64,000 bases of DNA, taken from contig NC_020060.1 in the NCBI RefSeq assembly GCF_000330885.1, positions 128,140 to 192,139 of the forward strand, in the 5' to 3' direction. This stretch comes from Rhizobium tropici CIAT 899. GTDB lineage: Bacteria > Pseudomonadota > Alphaproteobacteria > Rhizobiales > Rhizobiaceae. This document shows, piece by piece, positions 43,288 through 52,449 of this stretch; within the stretch, counting starts at the first letter, position 1; every line of letters begins with the position of its first letter. The position numbers and the translations under genes were made by a program. The notes beneath the pieces are model-generated. The model worked only from the letters and a program-made list of their open reading frames with translations, was not told where the DNA came from and made no database searches.

Positions 43288-43929
43288 ATGCAAAAAATGA
43301 ATAACGCGGCAGCCGGAGAAATCGTAGTCTCCATGGCAAGAGCGATCATCGATAACCGCGCCTACCTCAGCGAGATCGACGGCAAGATTGGCGACGGCGA
43401 TCACGGAATAAATATGGCGAAAGGTTTCGGTTTAGTGGCCGACCGGATACGCGGCAAGGAGCTATCGCTCGCAAAAGCGCTTGAGACCCTCGGAACAGTC
43501 CTGATGACCGAGATCGGCGGATCTATGGGTCCGCTTTACGGTGTGATGTTCACCGAGTTTGCCCAGCAGATCGATCAGGTCGACCAGATCGACAACAAGA
43601 CGTTCAGCCGAATGCTGCATGCTGGCTTGACGGGTATTCAACAAATTGGTTCGGCCAAAGTCGGCGACAAGACATTGCTTGACACGTTGGTGCCTGCTGT
43701 TGAAGCTTTTGACAATGCGACATCAGAAGGAAAATCCTTCGACGAGGCATTGGAACTCCTCGTTGCGGCAGCCGAAAGTGGCCGCGATTCGACGGTGAAC
43801 TTGATCGCGCGGATCGGCCGAGCCAGCAGGCTGGGCGAACGATCGCTCGGCGTGCTGGATGCTGGTGCGACGTCTTGCGCGCTGATCCTCAAGGAGTTGT
43901 CTGAGGGAACCCGTAATAGGCTTCAATAG
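43288..43929 (+). CDS. dhaL: Dihydroxyacetone kinase, DhaL-type nucleotide-binding subunit
   Basis: A 213-residue helical DhaL. The ADP/ATP and magnesium site IGDGDHGINMAKGF and the GGSMGPLYG loop are intact, with RASRLGERSLGVLDAGATSC near the end. It joins DhaK to form the kinase. With no DhaM in sight it may use free ATP directly, or DhaM is encoded elsewhere. Last gene of this three-gene operon. Confidence 0.92.
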   Translation: MQKMNNAAAGEIVVSMARAIIDNRAYLSEIDGKIGDGDHGINMAKGFGLVADRIRGKELSLAKALETLGTVLMTEIGGSMGPLYGVMFTEFAQQIDQVDQIDNKTFSRMLHAGLTGIQQIGSAKVGDKTLLDTLVPAVEAFDNATSEGKSFDEALELLVAAAESGRDSTVNLIARIGRASRLGERSLGVLDAGATSCALILKELSEGTRNRLQ

Positions 43930-44584
43930 TGTCATCGCTTCTTGAGCGTGATCATAGTGAGAACCGAAGTGATGCCGAGCTTAAGGGGAAGCCAATCCAG
44001 AGTGCCGCTCGGTTATTGATGTGAAACGCGCCGCGATAGAAATCCGGCAACAGTCCTCCGTGTGCCGCCCGAGGGTGGACACCCGCTTTCGCGGCCATCC
44101 GGGAATCAAATTTGGCGGACAGATTGGGTCGGCGGCGAACTATGCATTCGGTCTCCGGGCACCATCGCTCTCGCTTGCAGGGTCGGGTTCCGCAAACCGC
44201 GAAAGGCACGACTCATCGCAACTTAGGCGGTGCCACGACTGAAGCTGACGCGACATTCGGTCACGCGGCGACGCAGAGTCCTTCGCTCAGCCAACACCTG
44301 ACCCGCTAAATCGAAGACACGAGTAATCGGCCTGCGGGCAGCGACGACCTGGCACGAAGCTCGAAAATCGTGCGTCGAACGGTGGCCCAAACGGAAGCAA
44401 GCCAATCCCGCTTGTCTGTGATGGCGTCCTGGCCCGGTTCCGGATCTTCCACGATCAACCCATAAAGGGTCCGCTAGCAAGCTGCGGCCGCGTCGGCTTC
44501 GCCTCGCGGTGATCGCGCCCGGACCCCGTGCCTTTTGAGGAGCCATCGAGCGGGAATTGGCCCGCTCCCGTAGGAGCCTCTCAA
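43930..44584. other. Stretch without recognisable gene at backbone boundary
   Basis: About 650 bases between the catabolic genes and the plasmid backbone block. A minus-strand frame near 44308-44476 reads YGLIVEDPEPGQDAITDKRD and looks protein-like, but is only about 55 codons between stops and has no start; it may be a remnant. No transposon ends were found. Confidence 0.35.
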
Positions 44585-44761
44585 ATGTCGCACGATCTCT
44601 CTCTCGCACAGTCCCACGCCCTCCAGCTTTCCCGTGACCTGATGGTCCCGGTCACCCTCTTCGAGGTCGACGGAGAATACGGCGTCCTTCCTTCTGACGA
44701 GATCGACGCCGACGACGATCTGGCGATCGTGCACGAGTATACGCCATGGCCGGCTCATTGA
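44585..44761 (+). CDS. Small acidic hypothetical protein
   Basis: A 58-residue protein, MSHDLSLAQSHALQLSRDLM at its start, then PVTLFEVDGEYGVLPSDEID and a C-terminal acidic DADDDLAIVHEY. Acidic and compact, without a known domain that I recognise; similar small proteins accompany rhizobial plasmid backbone genes. Upstream GTAGGAG supports the start at 44585. Confidence 0.6.
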   Translation: MSHDLSLAQSHALQLSRDLMVPVTLFEVDGEYGVLPSDEIDADDDLAIVHEYTPWPAH

Positions 44762-44960
44762 GCCGGCGCCGCGTGGGTGCCCCTTGCGAGCGGCAGGCCG
44801 CAAGGGGGGCTTCGCCGCGTCCGACGTCAGCTTGCATGATCCGACAATTGCCAGCCGCGCCCTTGCGGTCTTTGCTCTTCGGGGCCTGCCGAAAGGCGTC
44901 GGTGAACCGACGGGCAAGGAAGGATTATGGAGGCCGATCGCTGGGCGATCGGAATGAAAA

Positions 44961-45983
44961 ATGAAGAGAAGAGAGATTGAAGCGCTGCGCGATCAGGTCA
45001 GTTGTGCGGCAGTGCTTGAGCATGCCGGTTTTGCAATAGACGCGAAGGAAAGCACGCGACGGGCAGTCAAGTTCCGCCGCGGCGGCGAGATCATTATCGT
45101 CACCTATGAAGGGCGTGGGTGGTTCGATCCCCTGTCCGACGCGAAAGGCGATGTGTTCCGGCTCGTCGAGCATCTCGATCGGGTCGGTTTTCCCGAAGGT
45201 GCAGAACGGGTCGCGGCTCTGGTCGGGTTTCAGATCACGGGGCCGGAGTGGCAGCCCGCGAAAGATGGTCAGAGATCCGACCTCTCTCTTCCCGATCGTT
45301 GGCAGTCCCGCAGGCGACCCTGGCCTGGTTCCTCGTCGTGGCGGTACCTCAACGGCGAGCGCTATCTGCCAGCGACCGTGCTGCGAGCGACCGTCAAAGG
45401 CGACCTTCTGCGCGAAGGCCCGCAAGGCAGCATGTGGGCGGCGCACCGGGACCAGGCCGGGGTCTTGACCGGCTGGGAAGCGCGGGGTCCGCAATACCGG
45501 GGTTTTGCATCCGGAGGAACCAAGGTTCTCTTCCGTCTCGGTTCGGACAGCGCTTCGCGCCTGGCCGTCACGGAAGCGGCGATCGATGCCATGAGCCTCG
45601 CGGCGATCGAAGATTTGCGGGAGGGGACGCTTTATCTCAGTACTGGCGGCGGATGGTCGCCGACCACGGAGGCCGCGTTGCGGAAGTTAGCGGCGAAGCC
45701 CGCCGTCCAGATGGTAGCGGCGACGGACGCCAATCCGCAGGGCGAGATGTTTGCCGAACGGCTGCGGACGCTTGCCGACGATGCAGGCTGCGACTGGCTT
45801 CGACTTCGGCCGTCCGAGGAGGATTGGAACGAAACCCTGAAGATCAGGGAAAAGGAAAAGAGGGAAACGATGGAAGAAGGAGGCGTGCCGCATGCGCGCC
45901 GTCCGCGTCAAGGGAGGCTTCGCCCGGCGGAGCCGGCCCTTGACCCAGACGGTCACGATGCCGGCGACAGCCAGGCGTCATGA
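44961..45983 (+). CDS. TOPRIM-domain protein with DUF3991 (primase-like)
   Basis: A 340-residue protein. The N-terminal third matches DUF3991-type primase-like proteins (VLEHAGFAIDAKESTRRAVK, WFDPLSDAKGDVFRLVEHL), the central part WRYLNGERYLPATVLRA is typical, and a TOPRIM domain follows (LAVTEAAIDAMSLAAIE with catalytic Glu, TDANPQGEMFAERL with the Asp). Such proteins are common on rhizobial and other alphaproteobacterial plasmids and may make primers during conjugation. The tail after about 300 is basic and unstructured. Confidence 0.82.
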   Translation: MKRREIEALRDQVSCAAVLEHAGFAIDAKESTRRAVKFRRGGEIIIVTYEGRGWFDPLSDAKGDVFRLVEHLDRVGFPEGAERVAALVGFQITGPEWQPAKDGQRSDLSLPDRWQSRRRPWPGSSSWRYLNGERYLPATVLRATVKGDLLREGPQGSMWAAHRDQAGVLTGWEARGPQYRGFASGGTKVLFRLGSDSASRLAVTEAAIDAMSLAAIEDLREGTLYLSTGGGWSPTTEAALRKLAAKPAVQMVAATDANPQGEMFAERLRTLADDAGCDWLRLRPSEEDWNETLKIREKEKRETMEEGGVPHARRPRQGRLRPAEPALDPDGHDAGDSQAS

Positions 45984-46055
45984 AGGACTGAAGAGGAAGG
46001 CAAGGTCGAGAGGACAGTGCCGCGCTTCGGCCCGAAACCTCCGAAGGAGTTGCAG

Positions 46056-46658
46056 ATGAACCCCTCTCCCGCAATCCGAAAAGTCTTCCAGGGCGTCGCA
46101 AGCCGGCCGCAGATGTTCCGCATGTTCGACCGTCATCTCCAGCGGTCCAACCGTTGGGAAGACGACGCAACGCCGCTCTATGCCGGCGAATGGTTCGAGA
46201 TCGGCGAGGCCGAGCACGACTATATGTTCGAAATCCTGCCGCCGCTCTGGATCCGCGGTTCGATGTTTGCGATGCGCGAGTTCCTGACCGGCTCGGTGAC
46301 ATCAGTGTTCTTCGCACTCCGGATCGACGAGGCGATCCGTTATTTTCACGGCTATTGCGACCTTTCCGACAAAGCGTCCGTCGAGGCCATGCGCGTCGCG
46401 ATAATTGAGCGCGAAAGCCGTCCAGTCCGGGCCATGACGCGCGATGAACGCCTCGAGCATATCTGGAGCAGCACGGCGGACGACTATCGCGGCTATGCCG
46501 GCGAGCGCTGGCCGGAGGCTTCGCGCGGTAAGCGCACTATTATGATCTACGGCAAAGGCGGCACTGTTCTGAAGCTGCTTGAGGATCTCAGCGAGGACGA
46601 GATCGCCGCCAAGCTGCCGGTACAACTGCGCCACCTCCCCTCGCCGATCGCGGCTTGA
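46056..46658 (+). CDS. DUF1419-family plasmid protein
   Basis: A 200-residue protein, beginning MNPSPAIRKVFQGVASRPQM, with RSNRWEDDATPLYAGEWFEI, and YDYMFEILPPLWIRG-like EHDYMFEILPPLWIRGSMFA. I recognise it as DUF1419, a family of rhizobial plasmid proteins with no known function. ATG 46056 follows GAAGGAGTTGCAG. Confidence 0.75.
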   Translation: MNPSPAIRKVFQGVASRPQMFRMFDRHLQRSNRWEDDATPLYAGEWFEIGEAEHDYMFEILPPLWIRGSMFAMREFLTGSVTSVFFALRIDEAIRYFHGYCDLSDKASVEAMRVAIIERESRPVRAMTRDERLEHIWSSTADDYRGYAGERWPEASRGKRTIMIYGKGGTVLKLLEDLSEDEIAAKLPVQLRHLPSPIAA

Positions 46659-46803
46659 GAGTGCAATTTGCATCCGTGCGCGAAGAAATCGCGCTCGGCC
46701 CACGATAGCCGCGCAGCCCATGCAGGCGGCCTCCTCCACCCCTTCGCGTTCCTCGACTGCCGCTTGCGGCGGATCGATGACGCTCGCTCACAAGGAGCTT
46801 TCG

Positions 46804-49800
46804 ATGAGCACCGATCCCTTTATCCTCGATATGTTTGGTAGCAGCGCATTGTCATCAGGACTTGGTCTTGGCGTCACTGCGTTCGGTGGTTTTGCCGCCA
46901 ACGACGACGAGCCTAACCCGACGCCGCCCTCTCCTGCGCCGGCTGTGCCGGCGGCCAGCCGGCCGGTCCCGCGAAAGCAAGGGCAGGGCGCCAACTTCTA
47001 TCTGGACAATGGCGACCGCGAGCTCGCCGCGACCTGGAAGGAGCGAGCACGCATCAATGTCGCGGCCATCCTCTCCGCCAACGAAATCGAGAAGTTGAAC
47101 CTGCCGGCGACCCCGGGCGCGCAGGCGAGGCTGATCCGCTTCACTGGTTTCGGCGCCGGCGAGCTGGCAAACGGCATGTTCCGCCGGCCGGGAGAAGCCG
47201 ACTTCCGCATAGGCTGGGACGATCTCGGAAACTCGCTGGAAACAGCTGTCAGCGAGGGGGAATACGCGTCGCTCGCCCGCTGCACGCAATATGCCCACTT
47301 CACCCCCGAATTCGTCATTCGGGCAATCTGGATGGGCATTCAACGTCTCGGCTGGCGCGGCGGTCGCATGCTGGAGCCGGGGATCGGAACAGGCCTGTTT
47401 CCGGCGCTGATGCCGAAACAGTATCGCCAACTGAGCTACGTCACCGGCATCGAGCTCGATCCGGTCACCGCCCGCATCGTCAAGTTGCTGCAGCCGAAGG
47501 CGCGCATCATCAACGGGGATTTCGCGCGCACCGACCTCAATGCGATCTACGATCTTGCCATCGGCAACCCGCCCTTCTCCGATCGGACGGTTCGCTCTGA
47601 CCGGCAATATCGTTCGCTCGGTCTTCGGCTGCACGATTACTTCATCGCCCGATCGATCGATCTCCTGAAACCGGGCGCCATGGCCGCCTTCGTCACCAGC
47701 GCCGGCACGATGGACAAGGCCGATCGCACTGCCCGCGAGCATATTGCCAAGTCCGCCGACCTGATTGCCGCGATCCGACTGCCTGAAGGCAGTTTTCGGC
47801 GTGACGCCGGCACGGATGTCGTGGTCGACATCCTCTTCTTCCGCAAGCGCAAGGCAGGCGAGTCAGAAGGCGACCTTTCCTGGGTTGAATTGGCGGAAGT
47901 CCGGCCGGCTGTGGAGGACGAGGGGGCGATCCGCGTGAACAGGTGGTTCGCGCAGCATCCGGAGTTCGTGCTCGGCGATCATGCCCTGACCCCCGGCCCC
48001 TTCGGGGAGACCTATACGTGCCGGCCACGCGCCGGCGAGGAGCTCGACGCGGCGCTGACGGCAGCCGTCGCGCTTCTTCCGGAAGGCCTTTATGACGGTG
48101 AGCCGGCCACCATCGACATCGATCTGGAGGATGAGCTTGCCGAGATCGTCGATCTCAGTCCCGACAATGCCCATGTGCGCGAAGGCAGCTATTTAGTCGA
48201 CGTCAGACATGGTCTCATGCAGGTCGTCGATGGCGCGCCTGTCGCGGTGCTGGTGCGCAAGGCACGCAGCGGCGAGGGAATTTCGGAAAAGCATGTCCGG
48301 ATCATTCGCAAACTGATCCCGATCCGCGATGCCGTGCGCGAGGTCCTGAAAGCCCAGGAACTGGACCGGCCGTGGCGGGACTGCCAAGTGCGGCTGCGCA
48401 TCGCCTGGTCGAACTTCGTGCGCGATTTCGGCCCAATCAACCACACCACGGTTTCGATCGTCGAGGATGAGACGACGGGGGAGGTTCGCGAGACCCATCG
48501 CCAGCCGAACCTTCTGCCATTTCGCGATGATCCGGACTGCTGGCTGGTCGCCTCCATCGAGGACTATGACCTCGAAACCGACACGGCCAGGCCCGGGCCG
48601 ATTTTCTCAGAACGCGTCATCGCGCCCCCTTCCCCGCCCGTCATCACCTCCGCCGCCGACGCCTTGGCCGTGGTCCTCAACGAGCGCGGGCGCATCGACC
48701 TCGATCATATCGCCGAGCTCTTGCATTGCGACCTGGATGCGGTTCTCGATGCGCTCGGTGACGCCATCTTCCGCGATCCAACCGACGGCTCCTGGCAAAC
48801 TTCGGACGCCTATCTTTCCGGCGCCGTGCGCACCAAACTTGCCGCCGCGGCAGCTGCGTCCGAGCTCGATGCCGCCTATGAGCGAAACGTCCGTGCGCTT
48901 CAGGCGGTGCAGCCCGCCGACCTTCGCCCGTCTGACATCACCGCCCGGCTAGGTGCCCCCTGGATTCCGGCGGCCGATATCGTCGACTTCGTCCACGAGA
49001 CGATGGGCGCGGAGATCAGGATCCAACACATGCCGGAACTCGGCTCATGGACGGTCGAGGCGCGGCAACTCGGATGGACGGCGGCCGGCACATCCGAATG
49101 GGGCACCGACCGACGCCACGCCGGCGAGTTGGTTGCCGATGCGCTGAACAGCCGGGTGCCGCAGATCTTCGACGTGTTCAAGGATGCGGACGGCGAGCGG
49201 CGGGTGCTGAACGTCGTCGACACCGAAGCCGCCCGCGACAAGCTGCAGAAGATCAAGACGGCCTTCCAGAATTGGGTGTGGACCGACCCCGATCGCACCG
49301 ACCGGCTGGCGCGGGTCTACAACGATCGCTTCAACAATATCGCGCCTCGAAAGTTTGACGGCTCGCATCTGAACCTTCCTGGCGCCTCCGGCGCCTTTGT
49401 TCTTTATGGGCACCAGAAGCGTGGCATCTGGCGCATCATCTCGTCGGGCTCGACCTATCTCGCCCACGCCGTCGGCGCCGGCAAGACGATGACGATGGCG
49501 GCCGCGATCATGGAACAGCGTCGGCTCGGGCTGATCGCCAAGGCAATGCTGGTTGTCCCGGGACATTGCCTGGCGCAGGCGGCGCGCGAATTCCTGGCGC
49601 TCTATCCCAACGCCCGCATTCTCGTCGCTGATGAGACCAACTTCACCAAGGACAAACGCGCTCGGTTCGTGTCGCGGGCGGCGACGGCGACCTGGGACGC
49701 GATCATCATCACCCATTCGGCATTCCGGTTCATCGCCGTGCCGTCGAGTTTCGAGCAACAGATGATCCAGGATGAGCTCGAGCTCTATGAGGAGCTGCTG

Positions 49801-51897
49801 ACCAAGGTCGACAGTGAGGATCGCGTGTCGCGCAAGCGTCTCGAGCGGCTCAAGGAAGGGCTGAAGGAACGACTGGAGGCGTTGTCCACCCGCAAGGACG
49901 ATCTGCTGACGATCTCCGAAATCGGCGCCGACCAGATCATCGTCGATGAGGCGCAGGAATTCCGCAAGCTCTCCTTCGCCACCAACATGTCGACCTTGAA
50001 AGGCATCGATCCGAATGGATCGCAGCGTGCCTGGGACCTCTACGTCAAGTCCCGCTTCATCGAGACGAAGAATCCCGGCCGGGCTCTGGTTCTCGCCTCC
50101 GGCACGCCGATCACCAACACGCTCGGAGAGATGTTCTCGGTCCAACGCCTGCTCGGGCACGCGGCGCTCGCCGAACGCGGCCTGCATGAATTCGACGCTT
50201 GGGCCTCGACCTTCGGTGATACGACGACGGAACTGGAGATCCAGCCATCAGGCAAATACAAGCCCGTCAGCCGCTTTGCCTCCTTTGTGAACGTGCCGGA
50301 GTTGATCGCGATGTTTCGGTCCTTCGCCGATGTGGTCATGCCGGAGGATCTTCGCGAATACGTCAAGGTGCCTGATATCTCGACCGGCCGCCGGCAGATC
50401 CTGACAGCCAAACCGACGCAGGCCTTCAAGAATTATCAGATGATCCTCGACGCCCGTATCAAGGCGATCGAGATGCGCGAGGGGCCGGCACAGCCCGGCG
50501 ACGATATCCTGCTCTCCGTCATCACCGACGGTCGCCATGCTGCCATAGATCTTCGCCTGGTCGATGCGGACAACGACAACGAGCCGGACAACAAACTCAA
50601 CCTGCTCGTTCAGAACGCCTTCCGCATCTGGCGGGAAACGTCGCAAAGCACGTTTGTGCGACCGGACGGCAAGCAGTTCGATCTGCCCGGGGCGGCGCAG
50701 ATGATCTTTTCCGATCTCGGCACCATCAATGTCGAGAAGACGAGAGGCTTTTCCGCCTATCGATGGATCCGCGACGAACTCGTCCGGATGGGCGTTCCGC
50801 CCTCCGAAATCGCCTTCATGCAGGATTACAAGAAGAGCGAGGCGAAACAGCGTCTGTTCGCCGACGTGCGCGCTGGCAAGGTCCGCTTCCTCATCGGCTC
50901 TTCCGAAACCATGGGGACCGGCGTCAACGCCCAGCTTCGCCTCAAGGCGCTGCATCATCTGGACGTTCCCTGGCTGCCCTCGCAGATCGAACAGCGCGAG
51001 GGCCGGATCGTCCGCCAGGGCAATCAGCATGACGAGGTCGATATCTTCGCCTATGCCACCCAGGGCTCGCTCGACGCTGCTATGTGGCAGAACAACGAGC
51101 GCAAGGCCCGCTTCATTGCCGCGGCACTTTCAGGCGATACTTCGATTCGCCGCTTGGAAGACCTCGGCGAAGGAGCCGCCAACCAGTTCGCCATGGCCAA
51201 GGCGATCGCGAGCGGTGACGAACGGCTAATGCAGAAGGCGGGGCTCGAGGCCGACATTGCCCGGCTCGAACGGTTGCGCGCCGCTCATGATGACGATCAG
51301 TATGCCGTGCGCCGGCAGATCCGTGATGCCGAGCGCGACATCGAGGTTTCGATCCGGCGTATCGGCGAGATTGCCAGGGACATCGAACAGCTCATTCCGA
51401 CTGCTGGCGATGCCTTCGTGATGGTGGTCAAGGGCGAGACCTATGAGGAGCGTAAGCTTGCCGGCCGGGCGCTGATGAAGGAAATCCTGACCCTCGTCCA
51501 GCTTCAACAGGAGGGTGATGTCGCCATTGCTTCGATCGGCGGCTTCGATGTGATCTATTCCGGCGAGCGGTTCGGTAAGGGTGACGGCTATCACTACGCC
51601 ACCCTCCTCCAGCGTACCGGCGCCACCCAGGAGGTCGATCTTGCCGTCACCGTGACGCCGATCGGCGCGATCTCGCGGCTGGAGCACGCGCTTGCAGGCT
51701 TTGATGATGAACAGGCGCGGTATCGGCATCGACTGCATGAAGCCGAGCGGCGTCTTGGCGCCTATCGCTCGCGCGAAGGCGGCGTATTCGCATTTGCAGA
51801 TGAGCTTACCGACAAGCGGCGGCAGCTTCGAGACGTTGAGGAGGAATTGGCGACTCCGGCGCGCGAGGAAGCGGCCGTCAGGCCAGAGGCAGCTTGA
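46804..51897 (+). CDS. Giant N-6 adenine methylase / superfamily 2 helicase fusion
   Basis: A 1697-residue protein. The ATG at 46804 follows CAAGGAGCTTTCG; the longer frame before it is noncoding. An N-terminal methylase has the SAM motif EPGIGTGLFPALMP and catalytic NPPF (near residue 256). A helicase follows: AHAVGAGKTMTMAAAI (Walker A, near 886), IIVDEAQEFRKL (DEAQ-type Walker B, near 1048), SGTPITNT, and the C-terminal arginine-finger region QIEQREGRIVRQGN (near 1395). A coiled-coil-rich tail follows. Such fusions occur on rhizobial plasmids and are related to phage DarB-like antirestriction proteins and to some defence systems; here the neighbours (ArdC-like, TOPRIM, ParB-like) favour plasmid protection or transfer. 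Not a restriction enzyme: no nuclease motif seen. Confidence 0.88.
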   Translation: MSTDPFILDMFGSSALSSGLGLGVTAFGGFAANDDEPNPTPPSPAPAVPAASRPVPRKQGQGANFYLDNGDRELAATWKERARINVAAILSANEIEKLNLPATPGAQARLIRFTGFGAGELANGMFRRPGEADFRIGWDDLGNSLETAVSEGEYASLARCTQYAHFTPEFVIRAIWMGIQRLGWRGGRMLEPGIGTGLFPALMPKQYRQLSYVTGIELDPVTARIVKLLQPKARIINGDFARTDLNAIYDLAIGNPPFSDRTVRSDRQYRSLGLRLHDYFIARSIDLLKPGAMAAFVTSAGTMDKADRTAREHIAKSADLIAAIRLPEGSFRRDAGTDVVVDILFFRKRKAGESEGDLSWVELAEVRPAVEDEGAIRVNRWFAQHPEFVLGDHALTPGPFGETYTCRPRAGEELDAALTAAVALLPEGLYDGEPATIDIDLEDELAEIVDLSPDNAHVREGSYLVDVRHGLMQVVDGAPVAVLVRKARSGEGISEKHVRIIRKLIPIRDAVREVLKAQELDRPWRDCQVRLRIAWSNFVRDFGPINHTTVSIVEDETTGEVRETHRQPNLLPFRDDPDCWLVASIEDYDLETDTARPGPIFSERVIAPPSPPVITSAADALAVVLNERGRIDLDHIAELLHCDLDAVLDALGDAIFRDPTDGSWQTSDAYLSGAVRTKLAAAAAASELDAAYERNVRALQAVQPADLRPSDITARLGAPWIPAADIVDFVHETMGAEIRIQHMPELGSWTVEARQLGWTAAGTSEWGTDRRHAGELVADALNSRVPQIFDVFKDADGERRVLNVVDTEAARDKLQKIKTAFQNWVWTDPDRTDRLARVYNDRFNNIAPRKFDGSHLNLPGASGAFVLYGHQKRGIWRIISSGSTYLAHAVGAGKTMTMAAAIMEQRRLGLIAKAMLVVPGHCLAQAAREFLALYPNARILVADETNFTKDKRARFVSRAATATWDAIIITHSAFRFIAVPSSFEQQMIQDELELYEELLTKVDSEDRVSRKRLERLKEGLKERLEALSTRKDDLLTISEIGADQIIVDEAQEFRKLSFATNMSTLKGIDPNGSQRAWDLYVKSRFIETKNPGRALVLASGTPITNTLGEMFSVQRLLGHAALAERGLHEFDAWASTFGDTTTELEIQPSGKYKPVSRFASFVNVPELIAMFRSFADVVMPEDLREYVKVPDISTGRRQILTAKPTQAFKNYQMILDARIKAIEMREGPAQPGDDILLSVITDGRHAAIDLRLVDADNDNEPDNKLNLLVQNAFRIWRETSQSTFVRPDGKQFDLPGAAQMIFSDLGTINVEKTRGFSAYRWIRDELVRMGVPPSEIAFMQDYKKSEAKQRLFADVRAGKVRFLIGSSETMGTGVNAQLRLKALHHLDVPWLPSQIEQREGRIVRQGNQHDEVDIFAYATQGSLDAAMWQNNERKARFIAAALSGDTSIRRLEDLGEGAANQFAMAKAIASGDERLMQKAGLEADIARLERLRAAHDDDQYAVRRQIRDAERDIEVSIRRIGEIARDIEQLIPTAGDAFVMVVKGETYEERKLAGRALMKEILTLVQLQQEGDVAIASIGGFDVIYSGERFGKGDGYHYATLLQRTGATQEVDLAVTVTPIGAISRLEHALAGFDDEQARYRHRLHEAERRLGAYRSREGGVFAFADELTDKRRQLRDVEEELATPAREEAAVRPEAA

Positions 51898-51935
51898 CCA
51901 TCGGCCGATTGCGGTCTTTTGGATGCGGTGCAGCA

Positions 51936-52011
51936 TGTGCATAGCTGCATTGCACAATAAATGACTTCCGTCTGCTCAAATAATGTTCATACTGCACGCA
52001 GCTGATGCACA
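51936..52011. repeat. Imperfect inverted repeat around AT-rich pocket
   Basis: TGTGCATAGCTGC near 51936 and GCAGCTGATGCACA at 51998-52011 are inverted copies with one inserted base, about 50 bases apart. Further GTGCA/TGCAC copies lie inside. It may be a regulator binding site or a loop-forming site. Confidence 0.45.
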
Positions 52012-52195
52012 TGACGGCCTCTCCTCCCAGTGCCGCCGCAGCAGCTGTTCCCCTCTGGAGGTTTATTGACCTTCACACTTCAAGGGCCGCGGTTTCCACT
52101 GGCCCATTTTTTTATTTTCCATCTTATCAAAATCGACGTCCAGTCGCGTGCAAGCCGCCGCTTCTGCCGCCGACACGAGAAGGTAGCAAGGGAGA

Positions 52196-52214
52196 AAGGA
52201 AGGAAGGAAGGAAG
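52196..52214. repeat. GGAA simple-sequence repeat
   Basis: Nearly five tandem copies of AAGG. A slippage-prone tract located about 235 bases before the ParB-like gene, within a purine-rich strand. Confidence 0.6.
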
Positions 52215-52449
52215 AGGAACCGTCGCAGAGCAGTTCGCCGGTCGCCGCTTCCGCTCAACCGCCGCCTCCGCATCCCGGCCACTCGCCTTCGCAGGGCTGT
52301 CAGCCCCGCTCGTCCTTCGCGGCAGCAATGCTCGGCCGCAGTTGCACCCGGCCGCCCGCTCCGCGGTCCGGGAGATGTCTTCGGAAAAATGAAGACGCGA
52401 GAAGGACAGGCAGAAGGGCCGTGTCCAAATCCCCGAGAAGGAGCATCCC

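Larger units (their letters stand above)
51898..52449. promoter_or_regulatory. Non-coding region before ParB-like gene, with repeats
   Basis: About 550 bases. It holds an AT-rich pocket near 51950-51995 framed by an inverted repeat, and further on a GGAA simple repeat. Small frames exist but none is convincing. It likely carries the promoter and control sites of the ParB-like gene. Confidence 0.45.

Noticed and set aside
44223..44609. 128-codon minus-strand open frame beside the backbone block
   Set aside because: Arg-rich composition without domain-like pattern, no ribosome site, and typical of antisense frames in GC-rich DNA. A different frame in the same place looks more protein-like but is only about 55 codons.
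46855..47742. 295-codon minus-strand frame within the methylase region
   Set aside because: Antisense to conserved methylase motifs including NPPF; no support for coding.
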